Assembly (NCBI GenBank): GCA_040437565.1 | Contig: JBDOQK010000005.1 | Span: forward strand, 851,424-915,423 | Direction of reading: 5' to 3' | DNA: 64,000 nt | From: Albugo candida | Taxonomy: Eukaryota > Oomycota > Peronosporomycetes > Albuginales | Shown here: one piece after another, positions 15,001 through 30,000 of the stretch | Layout of the letters: the number at the start of each line of letters is the position of its first letter | Position numbering within the stretch: the first letter of the stretch is position 1 | Made by a program: the position numbers and the translations under genes | The notes under the pieces: model-generated | Seen by the model: only the letters and a program-made list of their open reading frames with translations | The model's database searches: none | What the model was told of the DNA's origin: nothing

Positions 15001-18000
15001 TCATTCACATCTTGGACGAGTACAGTCAAGGTCATAGTGGCATATTTGGTATCCATTTTGCTTTTACTGACCAAAATAGTTAGCTGATAAGTGGCAGTGA
15101 CCTCATAATCAAGTCGTGCCTTTGCAACCCATAGTGATCCATTCGCCAAAACAAATATGCCATTTTCGTTCCCACCAGTTATGTTGTAGAAAAGATTGCC
15201 GTTCTGTACATGACTAGCACCAAGAAACCCAACGAATTGACCTACCTGAGTGTTTTCAGCGATTGTGAAGACGGATGTATTACTAATTACGGGTAATTCG
15301 TCCTCATCAACCACAGACAAAGTGACAAGGGACGGATTACTTGTCAGATTACTTGGATCTTGAACTGTGACTTGAAAAGCGTACTGACTTTGTCGTTCAT
15401 AGTCCAAACTCGCGTCTTTTCGTAATCGAATAGCTCCAGTGTAGGGCTGAATTTCCAATATACGAACAATGTCGTCAGCCGTACCATCTGCGAATGAGTA
15501 AATTAAACCAGAATTTCCTGTGTCATCGTCATCTGCAACAATATGATCAACCGCTGCAAAAGAGACTACATTAGTCTGTGAGAGCTCCAGGCCGTTCAGG
15601 TATCCAACTGTGTGCCATGACTTGTGTAGTGTGTTGTAGTATCGAATCGCGATGGTAGATACGCAATGATTTGGGCTTTCGGAAGACCTTATCATGATTT
15701 TTGAGGCATCAACGACTTGAGAAAAATATATATCAATACTAGCTCCCATGTCGTCCCCATTGATCGATTGGAATGTATAGGTAGTGTCTCGATCATTGTC
15801 TATTGCCTTTTTCAAACTATCAAATGTAGCGCCGTCGGAAGAAGTCATATTTGAGACTACCTCCATAAGATGCAAGCGTTTGCGCTCTGAAAACCATACT
15901 ATTTCACTGATTGAGAAGGACTCGATTCCTTTATCTTGAACCACTAGCAGCTGCCACCTCGAACTATACTGTCTTGCTTCGCCTCGTACCGGTGCTCCAT
16001 CAACAAGTAATGAACTAACAGAAGAGCTGCTGGATACATTAGGAATGATATAGTGACTGTAATTTCTTCGCACCAGTTCATCACTCTCAAATCTACAATA
16101 GAGCGATTATTAAATATATGAGAGCACGCCAAATCGTCATGGTACCTGTGGTAAGAAATCAGAGAAGCGTCGGGGTATGTGATCACTTTGTTGTATACAT
16201 TCCGCAAAAATTCATGTGTTTTCTCTTCAGACCAGCACCTTACCTCATCAATCCAAAAGGAAAAGGGTTTGCTAGGGCACATAAGCTCATCAAAGCAGGT
16301 ACCAAAAATAATGACTTCCGGATTAAGAGGCACCCCAAACAGTGGGAGCACCACCGAAGTCGGTAGGTTTTGTTGAATCACGCGGGATCCATCGATATAT
16401 ATATTTAACATACCAGTGTCAGAACTGAACGTAGTTGCTATATGATACCATACGCTCTTATCCATGCGATATCGCGTATCCAGACTTGCACTACCAAGTG
16501 TGATTTGCAATGTGTCTGCAGAGTAGATCCACTGTAAGAATAACAACTTTTCTGACCTATTCGTTTGTTTGAGGTACAAAGTCAGCAAACTCCCTTCGTT
16601 TTGCTGCAAATTTATCCAACCATCCACGGTGAACTTACTTAGTAAAGGCCATGACTCTAGATGCATAAGAGTATATGGGTGAAAAGGCATCTTTATCGAC
16701 AGGGAATGCATTGAGATTAAAGCTGCTTTTAACGGAGCATCATTTGTCAAATAGCTGTCCTGCTGGATCAATTCTCCCGGTGCTGTAGGCAAAAGCCTCT
16801 CAAACATTTCACAATCAGCGCACGGAACGGTGCAACCCGCTCCGTCTTGTAAAATACGGTCTGTCAGACGACATATCGCCTTTTCTGTCTGGTACACGCC
16901 TCCAAAACATTCAGAACGAGATGCGCAAGCGCTCATGCAGGATGGGAGGCTATTGCAATGCGACACAAGCGCTATCGCGGTAGTTGTTAGGTCACAAGCT
17001 CCGCGCTGATTGAATAGAGTTTGAATGAGTTGACCCGCTTTTGCGCTTTCTTCGATAAAAAAATGCTGATTTGGTAGAATCCACGGCTTTTCATTCACGT
17101 CTGCGATGATAATGTCAAGCGAGCTCTTCTTCAGTGCACCTTCATGATCCCAAGCGACAATACTAATATTGTAAAATTCTCGCATCTCATGATCAACAAA
17201 GCCTCCAAGCAATATGTAATGCGTAGTAGCATTGATATGATCAAGTCTGAATGTCGTGGTGGTAGTTGATAAAGAGGCATCGAGTGTCTCATTGATGTCT
17301 TCGTCGTACAGAACCAGTTGTGCAATCACCGTTCCAATTCCAAGATTCTCAGGTACAATAACGCTTGTCAGCTCGGAAGTACCCTCTGCAGTTAGAAATT
17401 TTGCTTCAGGAGGATCATTCCTATCGTCGACCATAATACTTACACTCATGTATGTGAAGTGAAGAGAAGATTTCGCATTTCGGACCACCACGGTGAGATT
17501 GGGGTAATATGACTTGGCCTCGTAGTTGAGATTACTCATAACGGAAATTTGCCCTGACGAATTTGAGATAGTGAACGGTATATCCGCTGTCATTGTTCGG
17601 GCGAATTCAAACAGAAAAAAGTTGGAGCTACCACGTTTTCCGCTGTCTTCATCCCTGCAATGATTCCATAACGCTTCACCCACTGGAATTTCGATTACGG
17701 CATCCTCGGGAACATTGAAGTCCGCAGTTTGATCACATTGGGGAGACTCTATCTCATTCAAGATCCAAATAGTCGCTGTGCAAGTGCCAATTAACGGTAC
17801 AACGGTATCGTCTCTCACTTCAATCTCCAGGATGAATTTTGTTGCTGTTTCAAAATCGGATGTATTCGTACCGACCGAGAGATCACCGGTCGATTTGCTA
17901 ATGCGAAACATGTCATACTCGTTGCCATTGAATACTGAATATTCGACCGCATTTCCACCAAGCCCGTCCACAGCGATCACATTGCCAATCCAGGATCCAG

Positions 18001-21000
18001 TCGGAGAGTTTTCAAGCAGAGAAAAGCTCATATCAAAACACTCGGGTGGATAATATGCACCAAAAAGAGCCACCTCAAGCGTTATCTCTGAGTACATTTG
18101 ATCAGTTCCACTACTCAGGAAATCAGTCACTTTGACCGTTACATTGTAGCATGTATTGACCTTGATCGTGACAGTTGGTCGTACCACAAGAACACATAAC
18201 GTCGGATCCACTTGAGCTTGCAGTTCGAAGCTGGATGCCACATCTTGAGATATTGAGCATTTTCCTCCAGTTTGATCAACATCTGGATCTACGACGTGTA
18301 AGCGAATGGTTGAATACGATTTGGTCCCAAAAAGAAGCTGGGTGATGTTGATTTGGTAGTTCTTCTGGTTGAATACTGCGTCTGCAAAATAAGGCGGATC
18401 AGGGTAGTCTAAAATGACGACATCAAAGCTTGGTTTTGATAAAGCATACAAACCATCAGAATCAACCACTTTTATCACGAGTTTGTAGATGTTTATACTA
18501 TTGATGTCCAACTGACCCGCAACGGAAATAAGGCCGGTATCAACGTTTATACTAAAGTGCCCCAATGGGTCACCACTCACGACCGAATATAGCAGGGTTT
18601 GCGTCTGCCCAAAATCTTCATCATGTGCCGATGCTTTCATCACGAATGATCCCACCATCGCCCGCTCACTTATGGATACCTTCGGAGCTGCGTCCAAAGT
18701 TGGAGGATCAGGACCATCTATCACGGTGATCGTATTTGGCCCTGAGCTGGTACAAAGTCCCAAGGGATCACAAGCTTTGATGTAGACGACAAACACCGTA
18801 TCATTCAGAGTTTCGTAGTTAAGTGGTATCTTGGCAGCTGTCACAACAATTTGTTTTCCATTCAATATAAATAGATCACTGAATCGATTTGAAGCATTCT
18901 GANNNNNNNNNNNNNNNNNNNNNNNNNNNNNNNNNNNNNNNNNNNNNNNNNNNNNNNNNNNNNNNNNNNNNNNNNNNNNNNNNNNNNNNNNNNNNNNNNN
19001 NNACCAGTGTCAGAACTGAACGTAGTTGCTATATGATACCATACGCTCTTATCCATGCGATATCGCGTATCCAGACTTGCACTACCAAGTGTGATTTGCA
19101 ATGTGTCTGCAGAGTAGATCCACTGTAAGAATAACAACTTTTCTGACCTATTCGTTTGTTTGAGGTACAAAGTCAGCAAACTCCCTTCGTTTTGCTGCAA
19201 ATTTATCCAACCATCCACGGTGAACTTACTTAGTAAAGGCCATGACTCTAGATGCATAAGAGTATATGGGTGAAAAGGCATCTTTATCGACAGGGAATGC
19301 ATTGAGATTAAAGCTGCTTTTAACGGAGCATCATTTGTCAAATAGCTGTCCTGCTGGATCAATTCTCCCGGTGCTGTAGGCAAAAGCCTCTCAAACATTT
19401 CACAATCAGCGCACGGAACGGTGCAACCCGCTCCGTCTTGTAAAATACGGTCTGTCAGACGACATATCGCCTTTTCTGTCTGGTACACGCCTCCAAAACA
19501 TTCAGAACGAGATGCGCAAGCGCTCATGCAGGATGGGAGGCTATTGCAATGCGACACAAGCGCTATCGCGGTAGTTGTTAGGTCACAAGCTCCGCGCTGA
19601 TTGAATAGAGTTTGAATGAGTTGACCCGCTTTTGCGCTTTCTTCGATAAAAAAATGCTGATTTGGTAGAATCCACGGCTTTTCATTCACGTCTGCGATGA
19701 TAATGTCAAGCGAGCTCTTCTTCAGTGCACCTTCATGATCCCAAGCGACAATACTAATATTGTAAAATTCTCGCATCTCATGATCAACAAAGCCTCCAAG
19801 CAATATGTAATGCGTAGTAGCATTGATATGATCAAGTCTGAATGTCGTGGTGGTAGTTGATAAAGAGGCATCGAGTGTCTCATTGATGTCTTCGTCGTAC
19901 AGAACCAGTTGTGCAATCACCGTTCCAATTCCAAGATTCTCAGGTACAATAACGCTTGTCAGCTCGGAAGTACCCTCTGCAGTTAGAAATTTTGCTTCAG
20001 GAGGATCATTCCTATCGTCGACCATAATACTTACACTCATGTATGTGAAGTGAAGAGAAGATTTCGCATTTCGGACCACCACGGTGAGATTGGGGTAATA
20101 TGACTTGGCCTCGTAGTTGAGATTACTCATAACGGAAATTTGCCCTGACGAATTTGAGATAGTGAACGGTATATCCGCTGTCATTGTTCGGGCGAATTCA
20201 AACAGAAAAAAGTTGGAGCTACCACGTTTTCCGCTGTCTTCATCCCTGCAATGATTCCATAACGCTTCACCCACTGGAATTTCGATTACGGCATCCTCGG
20301 GAACATTGAAGTCCGCAGTTTGATCACATTGGGGAGACTCTATCTCATTCAAGATCCAAATAGTCGCTGTGCAAGTGCCAATTAACGGTACAACGGTATC
20401 GTCTCTCACTTCAATCTCCAGGATGAATTTTGTTGCTGTTTCAAAATCGGATGTATTCGTACCGACCGAGAGATCACCGGTCGATTTGCTAATGCGAAAC
20501 ATGTCATACTCGTTGCCATTGAATACTGAATATTCGACCGCATTTCCACCAAGCCCGTCCACAGCGATCACATTGCCAATCCAGGATCCAGTCGGAGAGT
20601 TTTCAAGCAGAGAAAAGCTCATATCAAAACACTCGGGTGGATAATATGCACCAAAAAGAGCCACCTCAAGCGTTATCTCTGAGTACATTTGATCAGTTCC
20701 ACTACTCAGGAAATCAGTCACTTTGACCGTTACATTGTAGCATGTATTGACCTTGATCGTGACAGTTGGTCGTACCACAAGAACACATAACGTCGGATCC
20801 ACTTGAGCTTGCAGTTCGAAGCTGGATGCCACATCTTGAGATATTGAGCATTTTCCTCCAGTTTGATCAACATCTGGATCTACGACGTGTAAGCGAATGG
20901 TTGAATACGATTTGGTCCCAAAAAGAAGCTGGGTGATGTTGATTTGGTAGTTCTTCTGGTTGAATACTGCGTCTGCAAAATAAGGCGGATCAGGGTAGTC

Positions 21001-24000
21001 TAAAATGACGACATCAAAGCTTGGTTTTGATAAAGCATACAAACCATCAGAATCAACCACTTTTATCACGAGTTTGTAGATGTTTATACTATTGATGTCC
21101 AACTGACCCGCAACGGAAATAAGGCCGGTATCAACGTTTATACTAAAGTGCCCCAATGGGTCACCACTCACGACCGAATATAGCAGGGTTTGCGTCTGCC
21201 CAAAATCTTCATCATGTGCCGATGCTTTCATCACGAATGATCCCACCATCGCCCGCTCACTTATGGATACCTTCGGAGCTGCGTCCAAAGTTGGAGGATC
21301 AGGACCATCTATCACGGTGATCGTATTTGGCCCTGAGCTGGTACAAAGTCCCAAGGGATCACAAGCTTTGATGTAGACGACAAACACCGTATCATTCAGA
21401 GTTTCGTAGTTAAGTGGTATCTTGGCAGCTGTCACAACAATTTGTTTTCCATTCAATATAAATAGATCACTGAATCGATTTGAAGCATTCTGAAGTGTCA
21501 GAAACACGTCACTACCTTCGGGGTCCGTGAATAGGTTTGATAAGTCACAAGCTACACTCTTTATCGGTAAATTTTCCACAACTGAGCAGTTAAACTCTTT
21601 AGCAGTAGGTGCTTCATTGACATCAATAATGCGAACTTGCATCGTTTGTGGTAGAGATTTCGCTCCTACGTTATCGATGGCGATCACGGAAATATATAAC
21701 GTAGAAGTCATTTCATAGTCTACCGGGTAAATCCACAGCAACGCATTCGATGATATCCTTGCCACATTTGTACCATTTAAGAGCTCGTAGACGATCGTAG
21801 ACTTCAAGTCCTCGTCAAACCCGAAAGATGATAAATCAGCAACGAGGCAATTTTCTCCGCTACAATGCTCTTCGACGCTGAATATCGCGGGACGAAGACC
21901 AGGAGGATCATTCTCATCAGTAACGCTGATAGAGTACCTACACGTGGTATATAGTTCCACTCTATCGACAAATCGCACGCTGAAGTCGACGACGCGGTCG
22001 CTTTCATAGTTAAGCGGACGCACTAACCAAAGCTCCCCTTTTCGAATGTCTAATTGAAGGAATGGAGGTCTTGCGTTAGCAAGAGCAGGATCCAATTTTA
22101 CGTATGTGCACGCGTCATTGATGTCTGGATCGACAACGAAGTTGCTCATACTGGAAACGAGTATAGGTGTTTTGGTGTTTTCAGGCACTATGAAAGTAGC
22201 TGATGAACATACGGGTGATTCTGCGACATCCAAGATAGAAACCACAACCGTCGTAAAAGCAACAAGGCCACCAGAGTCAGTGGCTGAGACGTTTAATCTA
22301 TACAGCGATTGTTGCTCATAATCGAGGGCACCAATAGCCGAGATCAGACCGTTTTGACTGATTGCAAAGTACGACGACCCACCGGAAACAAGTTTCAGCA
22401 TACTGGTGTCAAATGCATCAGGATCCCAGATGGATAATGCCGGTGGTAGTTCTTTCGGTACTAAAGAGTTTTCTTTGACTTGAAGTGGTGCACTCGGTGC
22501 AATCAGTATTGGAGGTTCGTTGACGTCAATGACATTCACTGTGATCCTGCAGGCAGGGAAAAAGACCATACTGGGACTATTTTCTCGTACGAGTAATCGC
22601 AATTGGTAGGTGGTTACTTTTTCATAGTCAAGAGCCATGCATAGTGATATCTTTCCTGTACTCAGGTTGAATATAAACGGCGTGGAAATATTACAGGAGG
22701 TCGATGGCTGTGATGATTGTTCTAGCATGTATCTGAAACCCAAGGGAGCATTAGCGAGAAGAAAGCTTTCCAGCGACGTTGCGGCTGGATCGACTTCATT
22801 GAAATTCAATACCTGTTCCCTCCCTGCACAGACATGAGACTCAAACGAGTATGAAAATGAACGAATGCCCGATGCACAAGTATAGCCGGGTGGGCATGCT
22901 TTTATTGCATACCGACGCTCATAGGGCAGGCTCTCAGGTACGGAGTAGTACCCACTTGGAATTTCTACGGCATTGTAATTTTTCTTGGTCTGAATCAAAG
23001 GCACATCGTGAAAAATGCTGAGGCCATTCGATCCGGGTGGTAATGTCCGAAGTGTAGTCCAGCTGGTAGACAATGATAATTTGTTTACCGGATCATATGC
23101 ACCGAAAAAGATGAAGCTTCCGGGAAGTGAGATCCTTGAATCCATCGGTGCCGCACCAAAGCTTTCAAGAACAGACATCAATTCGATTGCCGTTGTGCTG
23201 CTAGTGATACTGATACCAATGACTACAGCAATATCGCCGGCCGTGCACGACTTCAAGTCTTTCACTAAAATCACGACAGATTCTGTACTGATTTGCTTGC
23301 TCATAATGATACTTCCATTCTGACCAGAAATAATTGCATACAAGTAAACGTTTGCACTTTGATATACTTCGTGTATTTTTCTGTCATTGATGATCAGTTG
23401 GTTGCTTGGACACGAGGTGGACACACTACCACAAACTATGCATGAAAGCTGTAGATACACCAAAGACATATCCAGTAAGTCGCATCGTAAACGATGGAAG
23501 GTGTCAAGAAGAGGTGCAACACCTCGACGAAATAGAATACTGCGTTTCCATGTAAACCTGGGTTCTGCTGCCAAAATACGCACCGTTCGAATGCCAGGAG
23601 AAGAATGAAAGCTGAAAGTTAGAGTGGCATTCCAACTTCTACCGAGTAAAACATTATCATCTACAGATACGACGACACCAGACTCAAATCCAGCCATTGG
23701 TAGCTGCATTTCATATAAAAGAGCTTTGCTGTCTTGTGAGCTGAGAAGGCCACGGTCGATATACTTTATTGTAATATTATGGCCAAAACCCCGGGTCGTT
23801 GCAGGCCAAATAGTGCTGAATGATGCTGGACCTATATCTGTGTAGTCGTATACGTCAAGTGATGTGATGATGCTACTGCTATCAGATTCAGCTGCGACAA
23901 TAGATCTTATTAACGCTTGATTGTTTTCCGTAACGTCAGAGAATACTGGAGGTTGATATTGAAGTGGGACAATAGCATGCGTTATTGACGCGAGGCCGAA

Positions 24001-27000
24001 AACGATCTCGGAGCTAGAAGAAGCGGTCATCGGACAGGCACTTATGCTTCCGGAGTCACAGATACATCCATCCGAACATCTTCCTGAGCATAATGGGGTT
24101 ACTAGACCTTCTTGGTCTCCGTATCGACTAGGAGGACATTGCTGTCGAACCCCATTTTGACAATAAGAGCCGATTGGGCAAATTAATGTCGCTGACTTTT
24201 GTTTTGCTGAGTCAGATCCCACAGAGTAATATCCGGCGGGTACGGTCAGCGGCCCTGTATTCCCTTCGACGCAGTAATAATTTGCCGACGGACATGGTCG
24301 TAGAGTCGAAAACTGACAACCACCAAGACTCGACATCGTGCTGCCAAGCTGACCGGATGATGAGCAGAAAAACCCGGCAGGAGTCGGTGAGCACGCCTTC
24401 TCACCAGCTTTGGAATAGGATCCATTGTTACAAATGATCAAATCATTTTCTGTCGCGCCATCAATTGCGGTTATGAATCCTTCTGGAGCATTGTTACAGG
24501 CTTTGGCTCCTGCTTTCGCATATGTTCCTGCTTCACACTTTATGTATGTTGTGGAGCCTAGTCCGCACCAATATCCAGCTGGACAAGTCAAGCATGCCGA
24601 TATATCTAATTTACCACTCAAAGAATTGTAGGTACCGTCTGGACAGAGTTGACACTGTTTCTGTACTGATTGCATGTACGAACCAGCAGGACAGGATACA
24701 CAGGTGCCATCTAATGATTCATAACCCGCTAGACAAGCAGCTTGACGTAAAAGGATCTCAGATCCATCAAAACCATCACTACTTCCCCAGACAATACTAT
24801 CAGACGAAGCACACCATCCCTGAAACCAATTAGCAAAGTTGGAACATACTGAAATTTTACCAAAAGGTGCATTCATGTCCAACTTGAAATTAGGATTGCA
24901 GTCATTGTACCAGAACCCACTTTGTCCATTGCGAGCACAATGAAGTCGGGAATTGAAGTCGTTGTCCGCATCCGGGGTACTGAAGAAGGTGTTGTTTATG
25001 TATTTAAAGGCATCTGGAAGAGTACTTTGTGTAATGTCATAGCCATTAATGCTAAGCATGTACTTATTTGCTTCATTGTCGACGTGAAAGTATGAATAGT
25101 ATGCAGTCACATCAATCTGTTTTTTTGAAAGGGATACTTTCAGCTCCAGAGGTACCTTTGACACCTGAGATAGTATTTCGTTCCCAATCCACCATTCGTT
25201 TGTACCAACTCCAAACCCTTCACGATATTCTGTCCATTTACGATTGAAACTAACGCTGCCCCTTCCTCTTCGTTGAGCTACTAGCCAGCCATGGGAACAA
25301 TAGGCGCGAAAAGGGTTTTGAGAAGAATCCAGCTTCAGATAGTACAAACCGTCTGGATTTGGATCACCATCTGTATCACGCTGTAATTTGATCTGTGCAC
25401 AAGAACTTGCCGGAGTATCAGGAGACACGCCCAGTGAGTTTCGAAAGGCATAGTCTGCTTCAATCTTCAAACTCGAGAGGCCGACCGCAGTGATCAAGGA
25501 AGAGTCGAAATCATCACCACTACTGAATACAAATCTGAGCTTTATAGACGAAGAAGAGTTACTGATGGATGGGTTTACTGAGATTTGATGTTGCGAGTGA
25601 TATAGCCAGGATTTTGATGATAAAACATTCAGATTCCCCAGTAGCGAGAATAGGCCGTAGCTTGGTCGCAGTAAATTGTCAAACGGCGAGCAAGGAATTA
25701 CACCTTCGCTCTCTTGTAGTGTGTCTTTGAGGGGCACTTGCCATACAAGTTTTTCTTGCACGTACAGAAGCATTACACTGTTTCCTGAGGTGAATGATTG
25801 AGCCCAAAATGGCTTCACTGTTGATGATTGAAGATATAACGTGAATGTAATCCGAGCACGAGAAGAAAGAGGAGGAAGAGTGAAGACATTTTCAACAAAT
25901 GCGTTTGCTTTTGTGAATGACCTACCACCGAGTACAAACACGTCGTTGCATAGCTGATAAAGGTTGCGTTCGTTCCATGAAGTGGACCAAGTACTCACAT
26001 CGCGCTTACTATCGAATACATGCTCGAGCACGACCCCTTGGAATACCACTGGTGACACATCGTTAAGTGAGCATAGATATACGTCTGTGCTTGATCCGAT
26101 ACCGCTCAGTCCGACCGTGACACCGTCCTCTACACTTTGACCAGAGGCAACGCTATGCATGCCAAGCCATCCCTTTTTGATTGAAAGTAGATTAACATTG
26201 TAAAGCTCATCTTCGGCGTAAGAAGTGTCCCGCAGCCAGTATATGCCTCCATCAGTAGCACTCCACTTGCTTGTTTGATCAACTTGACTGGGAATGCTCA
26301 AAACTTTATTCAGCAGAGAGTTGGATATTCCTGGAATAAAATCGAAATAGTATGCACCAAATCGCTGATGCATTGCGGCAAAGTGGGACGGTGACCTCGG
26401 GATCGCTGTTGTCATGCCCATTGATTTACATGTATCCATATCACCAGGACCAAAGGTAGACACGCAAGCTATATCGTCTGAGCCGAAATCACAAGGGGCA
26501 ATCGTGTAGCCTTTGCCATAGTCAGTAAGCATATCACAGAAAACCCAAAAGAATCCTGTGCTAGTGCTAATTACATACATCGCGCTTGACGAAGTCGTAT
26601 CGTACAGTTTGATCTGTCTGCAACTGGAGGGAATATTGATATGAACGTCTGTGGCTCCAGGAGAATTGAAGTTGTTTGAACGAAGCACAAAATGTAGCTC
26701 TTGCGAGGTGAATGAATAGCATTTGCCATTTTCAAAAATAAATCCAAGACATCCGGTCAAAGATGCTTCACCGTGGCATGATATGCGGCAACGCTCTTCA
26801 GGAGTATTAGTTGTATCGCATCTGTTCGTCCGAGAGCACGTTGTGATTGGGAGAAGAGGTATCAGATTGTTCTGTGTGCGTGTAATAGACTCCCAATTTC
26901 GGCCTGATAACCTTGTCCACATCTGAAGACTGCTATCAGAGTCTGGAGGGCGTAAGCCCACCGAATGATCGAAATCAGAATTCAGTTTGATTTGATTTGT

Positions 27001-30000
27001 GTTCATAAACAGCATGCAGGAGCGTGAAATGTTGTTGAAGCTCAATGTTTTACATAGGTAATGACGATTACATCTTTCAACGCAGTCGTCATAGCTCAAA
27101 AGAGCACCACGTTCCATGACAACAAGTTGACCTTGAGTCATCTTGAGCTGATAGCCAGCCGATGTTGAAGTAGTCACGTCCATCGATATTGCTACGATGC
27201 TATTCGCGGATGTATCCATAATCGTTTGAATGTTTAAAAATTCGCAACTTCCATTCGTGACTACGTCAGAAGATGATGTGAAAGTGCCATCATAAAGATA
27301 CGTTCCATTCTTTGCTATTCTTGCTATCAGCTTCTCATTTGGAGAGTTTCTACAAATGATAGAGGACACTTTGACGATAATAGTGCTCGAAAACTCTGCA
27401 AAAACCTGCTGATTGAACAAAGTTATCGGACCTTTTCTGACATTCGTCACATTTCGTAGGCCTTCGATAGTGATTAAGGACGCTCCGGGTAAATAGACCG
27501 CGCTAGTTCGACCACCGACCATCTTAGCAGGTTTGGATCCCGTATATTTGTATTGAGCAGCTAATGTTGTATTTGTCTTGTTAATTGATGTTTTGAGCTG
27601 GTAAAAAAATGTCCAGTCAACTGGAAGTCCAGAAGGTTGNNNNNNNNNNNNNNNNNNNNNNNNNNNNNNNNNNNNNNNNNNNNNNNNNNNNNNNNNNNNN
27701 NNNNNNNNNNNNNNNNNNNNNNNNNNNNNNNNNNNNNNNATAAAGGTTGCGTTCGTTCCATGAAGTGGACCAAGTACTCACATCGCGCTTACTATCGAAT
27801 ACATGCTCGAGCACGACCCCTTGGAATACCACTGGTGACACATCGTTAAGTGAGCATAGATATACGTCTGTGCTTGATCCGATACCGCTCAGTCCGACCG
27901 TGACACCGTCCTCTACACTTTGACCAGAGGCAACGCTATGCATGCCAAGCCATCCCTTTTTGATTGAAAGTAGATTAACATTGTAAAGCTCATCTTCGGC
28001 GTAAGAAGTGTCCCGCAGCCAGTATATGCCTCCATCAGTAGCACTCCACTTGCTTGTTTGATCAACTTGACTGGGAATGCTCAAAACTTTATTCAGCAGA
28101 GAGTTGGATATTCCTGGAATAAAATCGAAATAGTATGCACCAAATCGCTGATGCATTGCGGCAAAGTGGGACGGTGACCTCGGGATCGCTGTTGTCATGC
28201 CCATTGATTTACATGTATCCATATCACCAGGACCAAAGGTAGACACGCAAGCTATATCGTCTGAGCCGAAATCACAAGGGGCAATCGTGTAGCCTTTGCC
28301 ATAGTCAGTAAGCATATCACAGAAAACCCAAAAGAATCCTGTGCTAGTGCTAATTACATACATCGCGCTTGACGAAGTCGTATCGTACAGTTTGATCTGT
28401 CTGCAACTGGAGGGAATATTGATATGAACGTCTGTGGCTCCAGGAGAATTGAAGTTGTTTGAACGAAGCACAAAATGTAGCTCTTGCGAGGTGAATGAAT
28501 AGCATTTGCCATTTTCAAAAATAAATCCAAGACATCCGGTCAAAGATGCTTCACCGTGGCATGATATGCGGCAACGCTCTTCAGGAGTATTAGTTGTATC
28601 GCATCTGTTCGTCCGAGAGCACGTTGTGATTGGGAGAAGAGGTATCAGATTGTTCTGTGTGCGTGTAATAGACTCCCAATTTCGGCCTGATAACCTTGTC
28701 CACATCTGAAGACTGCTATCAGAGTCTGGAGGGCGTAAGCCCACCGAATGATCGAAATCAGAATTCAGTTTGATTTGATTTGTGTTCATAAACAGCATGC
28801 AGGAGCGTGAAATGTTGTTGAAGCTCAATGTTTTACATAGGTAATGACGATTACATCTTTCAACGCAGTCGTCATAGCTCAAAAGAGCACCACGTTCCAT
28901 GACAACAAGTTGACCTTGAGTCATCTTGAGCTGATAGCCAGCCGATGTTGAAGTAGTCACGTCCATCGATATTGCTACGATGCTATTCGCGGATGTATCC
29001 ATAATCGTTTGAATGTTTAAAAATTCGCAACTTCCATTCGTGACTACGTCAGAAGATGATGTGAAAGTGCCATCATAAAGATACGTTCCATTCTTTGCTA
29101 TTCTTGCTATCAGCTTCTCATTTGGAGAGTTTCTACAAATGATAGAGGACACTTTGACGATAATAGTGCTCGAAAACTCTGCAAAAACCTGCTGATTGAA
29201 CAAAGTTATCGGACCTTTTCTGACATTCGTCACATTTCGTAGGCCTTCGATAGTGATTAAGGACGCTCCGGGTAAATAGACCGCGCTAGTTCGACCACCG
29301 ACCATCTTAGCAGGTTTGGATCCCGTATATTTGTATTGAGCAGCTAATGTTGTATTTGTCTTGTTAATTGATGTTTTGAGCTGGTAAAAAAATGTCCAGT
29401 CAACTGGAAGTCCAGAAGGTTGAAAGAAACGATCATCTGCATGGAATTGCAGTGCCGAACCGGACACGTGTCCGAACAAATTATCAACAGAAAATGTAAG
29501 ATCCAAGTTGAATGACTGAGCTGTAATATCGTTTAAAAATAATCTTCCTGTAAATGAAGCCATTACAACGCCTGGACGTTTAATGGTTTGTAAAGTTGTT
29601 TCTTTCATGTCGGGTATGGTACCCCAATCAGATCGAGCTGCCAACAGGGTGACCAAAGTTGACGTGCGCGATATGTTGACGGTGCCTGTAGGTAAAAACG
29701 TCATTGACGCACGTGATGATGAATTGAACGTTTCGATATAGATGCAACTGGGGTTCGGAAGAGATCGAAGTCGGACATGGTACTGTCCTGCCAATGGTGC
29801 AAATTGAAATTGCAATAAACTCCCTCTACGCTCAACATCTCGTTTACAAGTTGCTCGTTCCTGGCCAACAGCCACGTAAGTTGCTGGATCTCCTTCTAGA
29901 GCGGGAGTCCAGTCTGTCAATGCTGTAATCAGATTACGTGTGGTCACGACAGCCAGCGGTGAATTTTCCCGACTAAAATAAACACTAGATGCGTCAAAAG

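Noticed and set aside
2727-29422. Tandem duplication of cadherin repeats within the gene
   Set aside because: The copies sit exactly at the edges of 100-N placeholders, are (nearly) identical including silent sites, and the frame is restored when they are collapsed. Assembly overlap explains this better.
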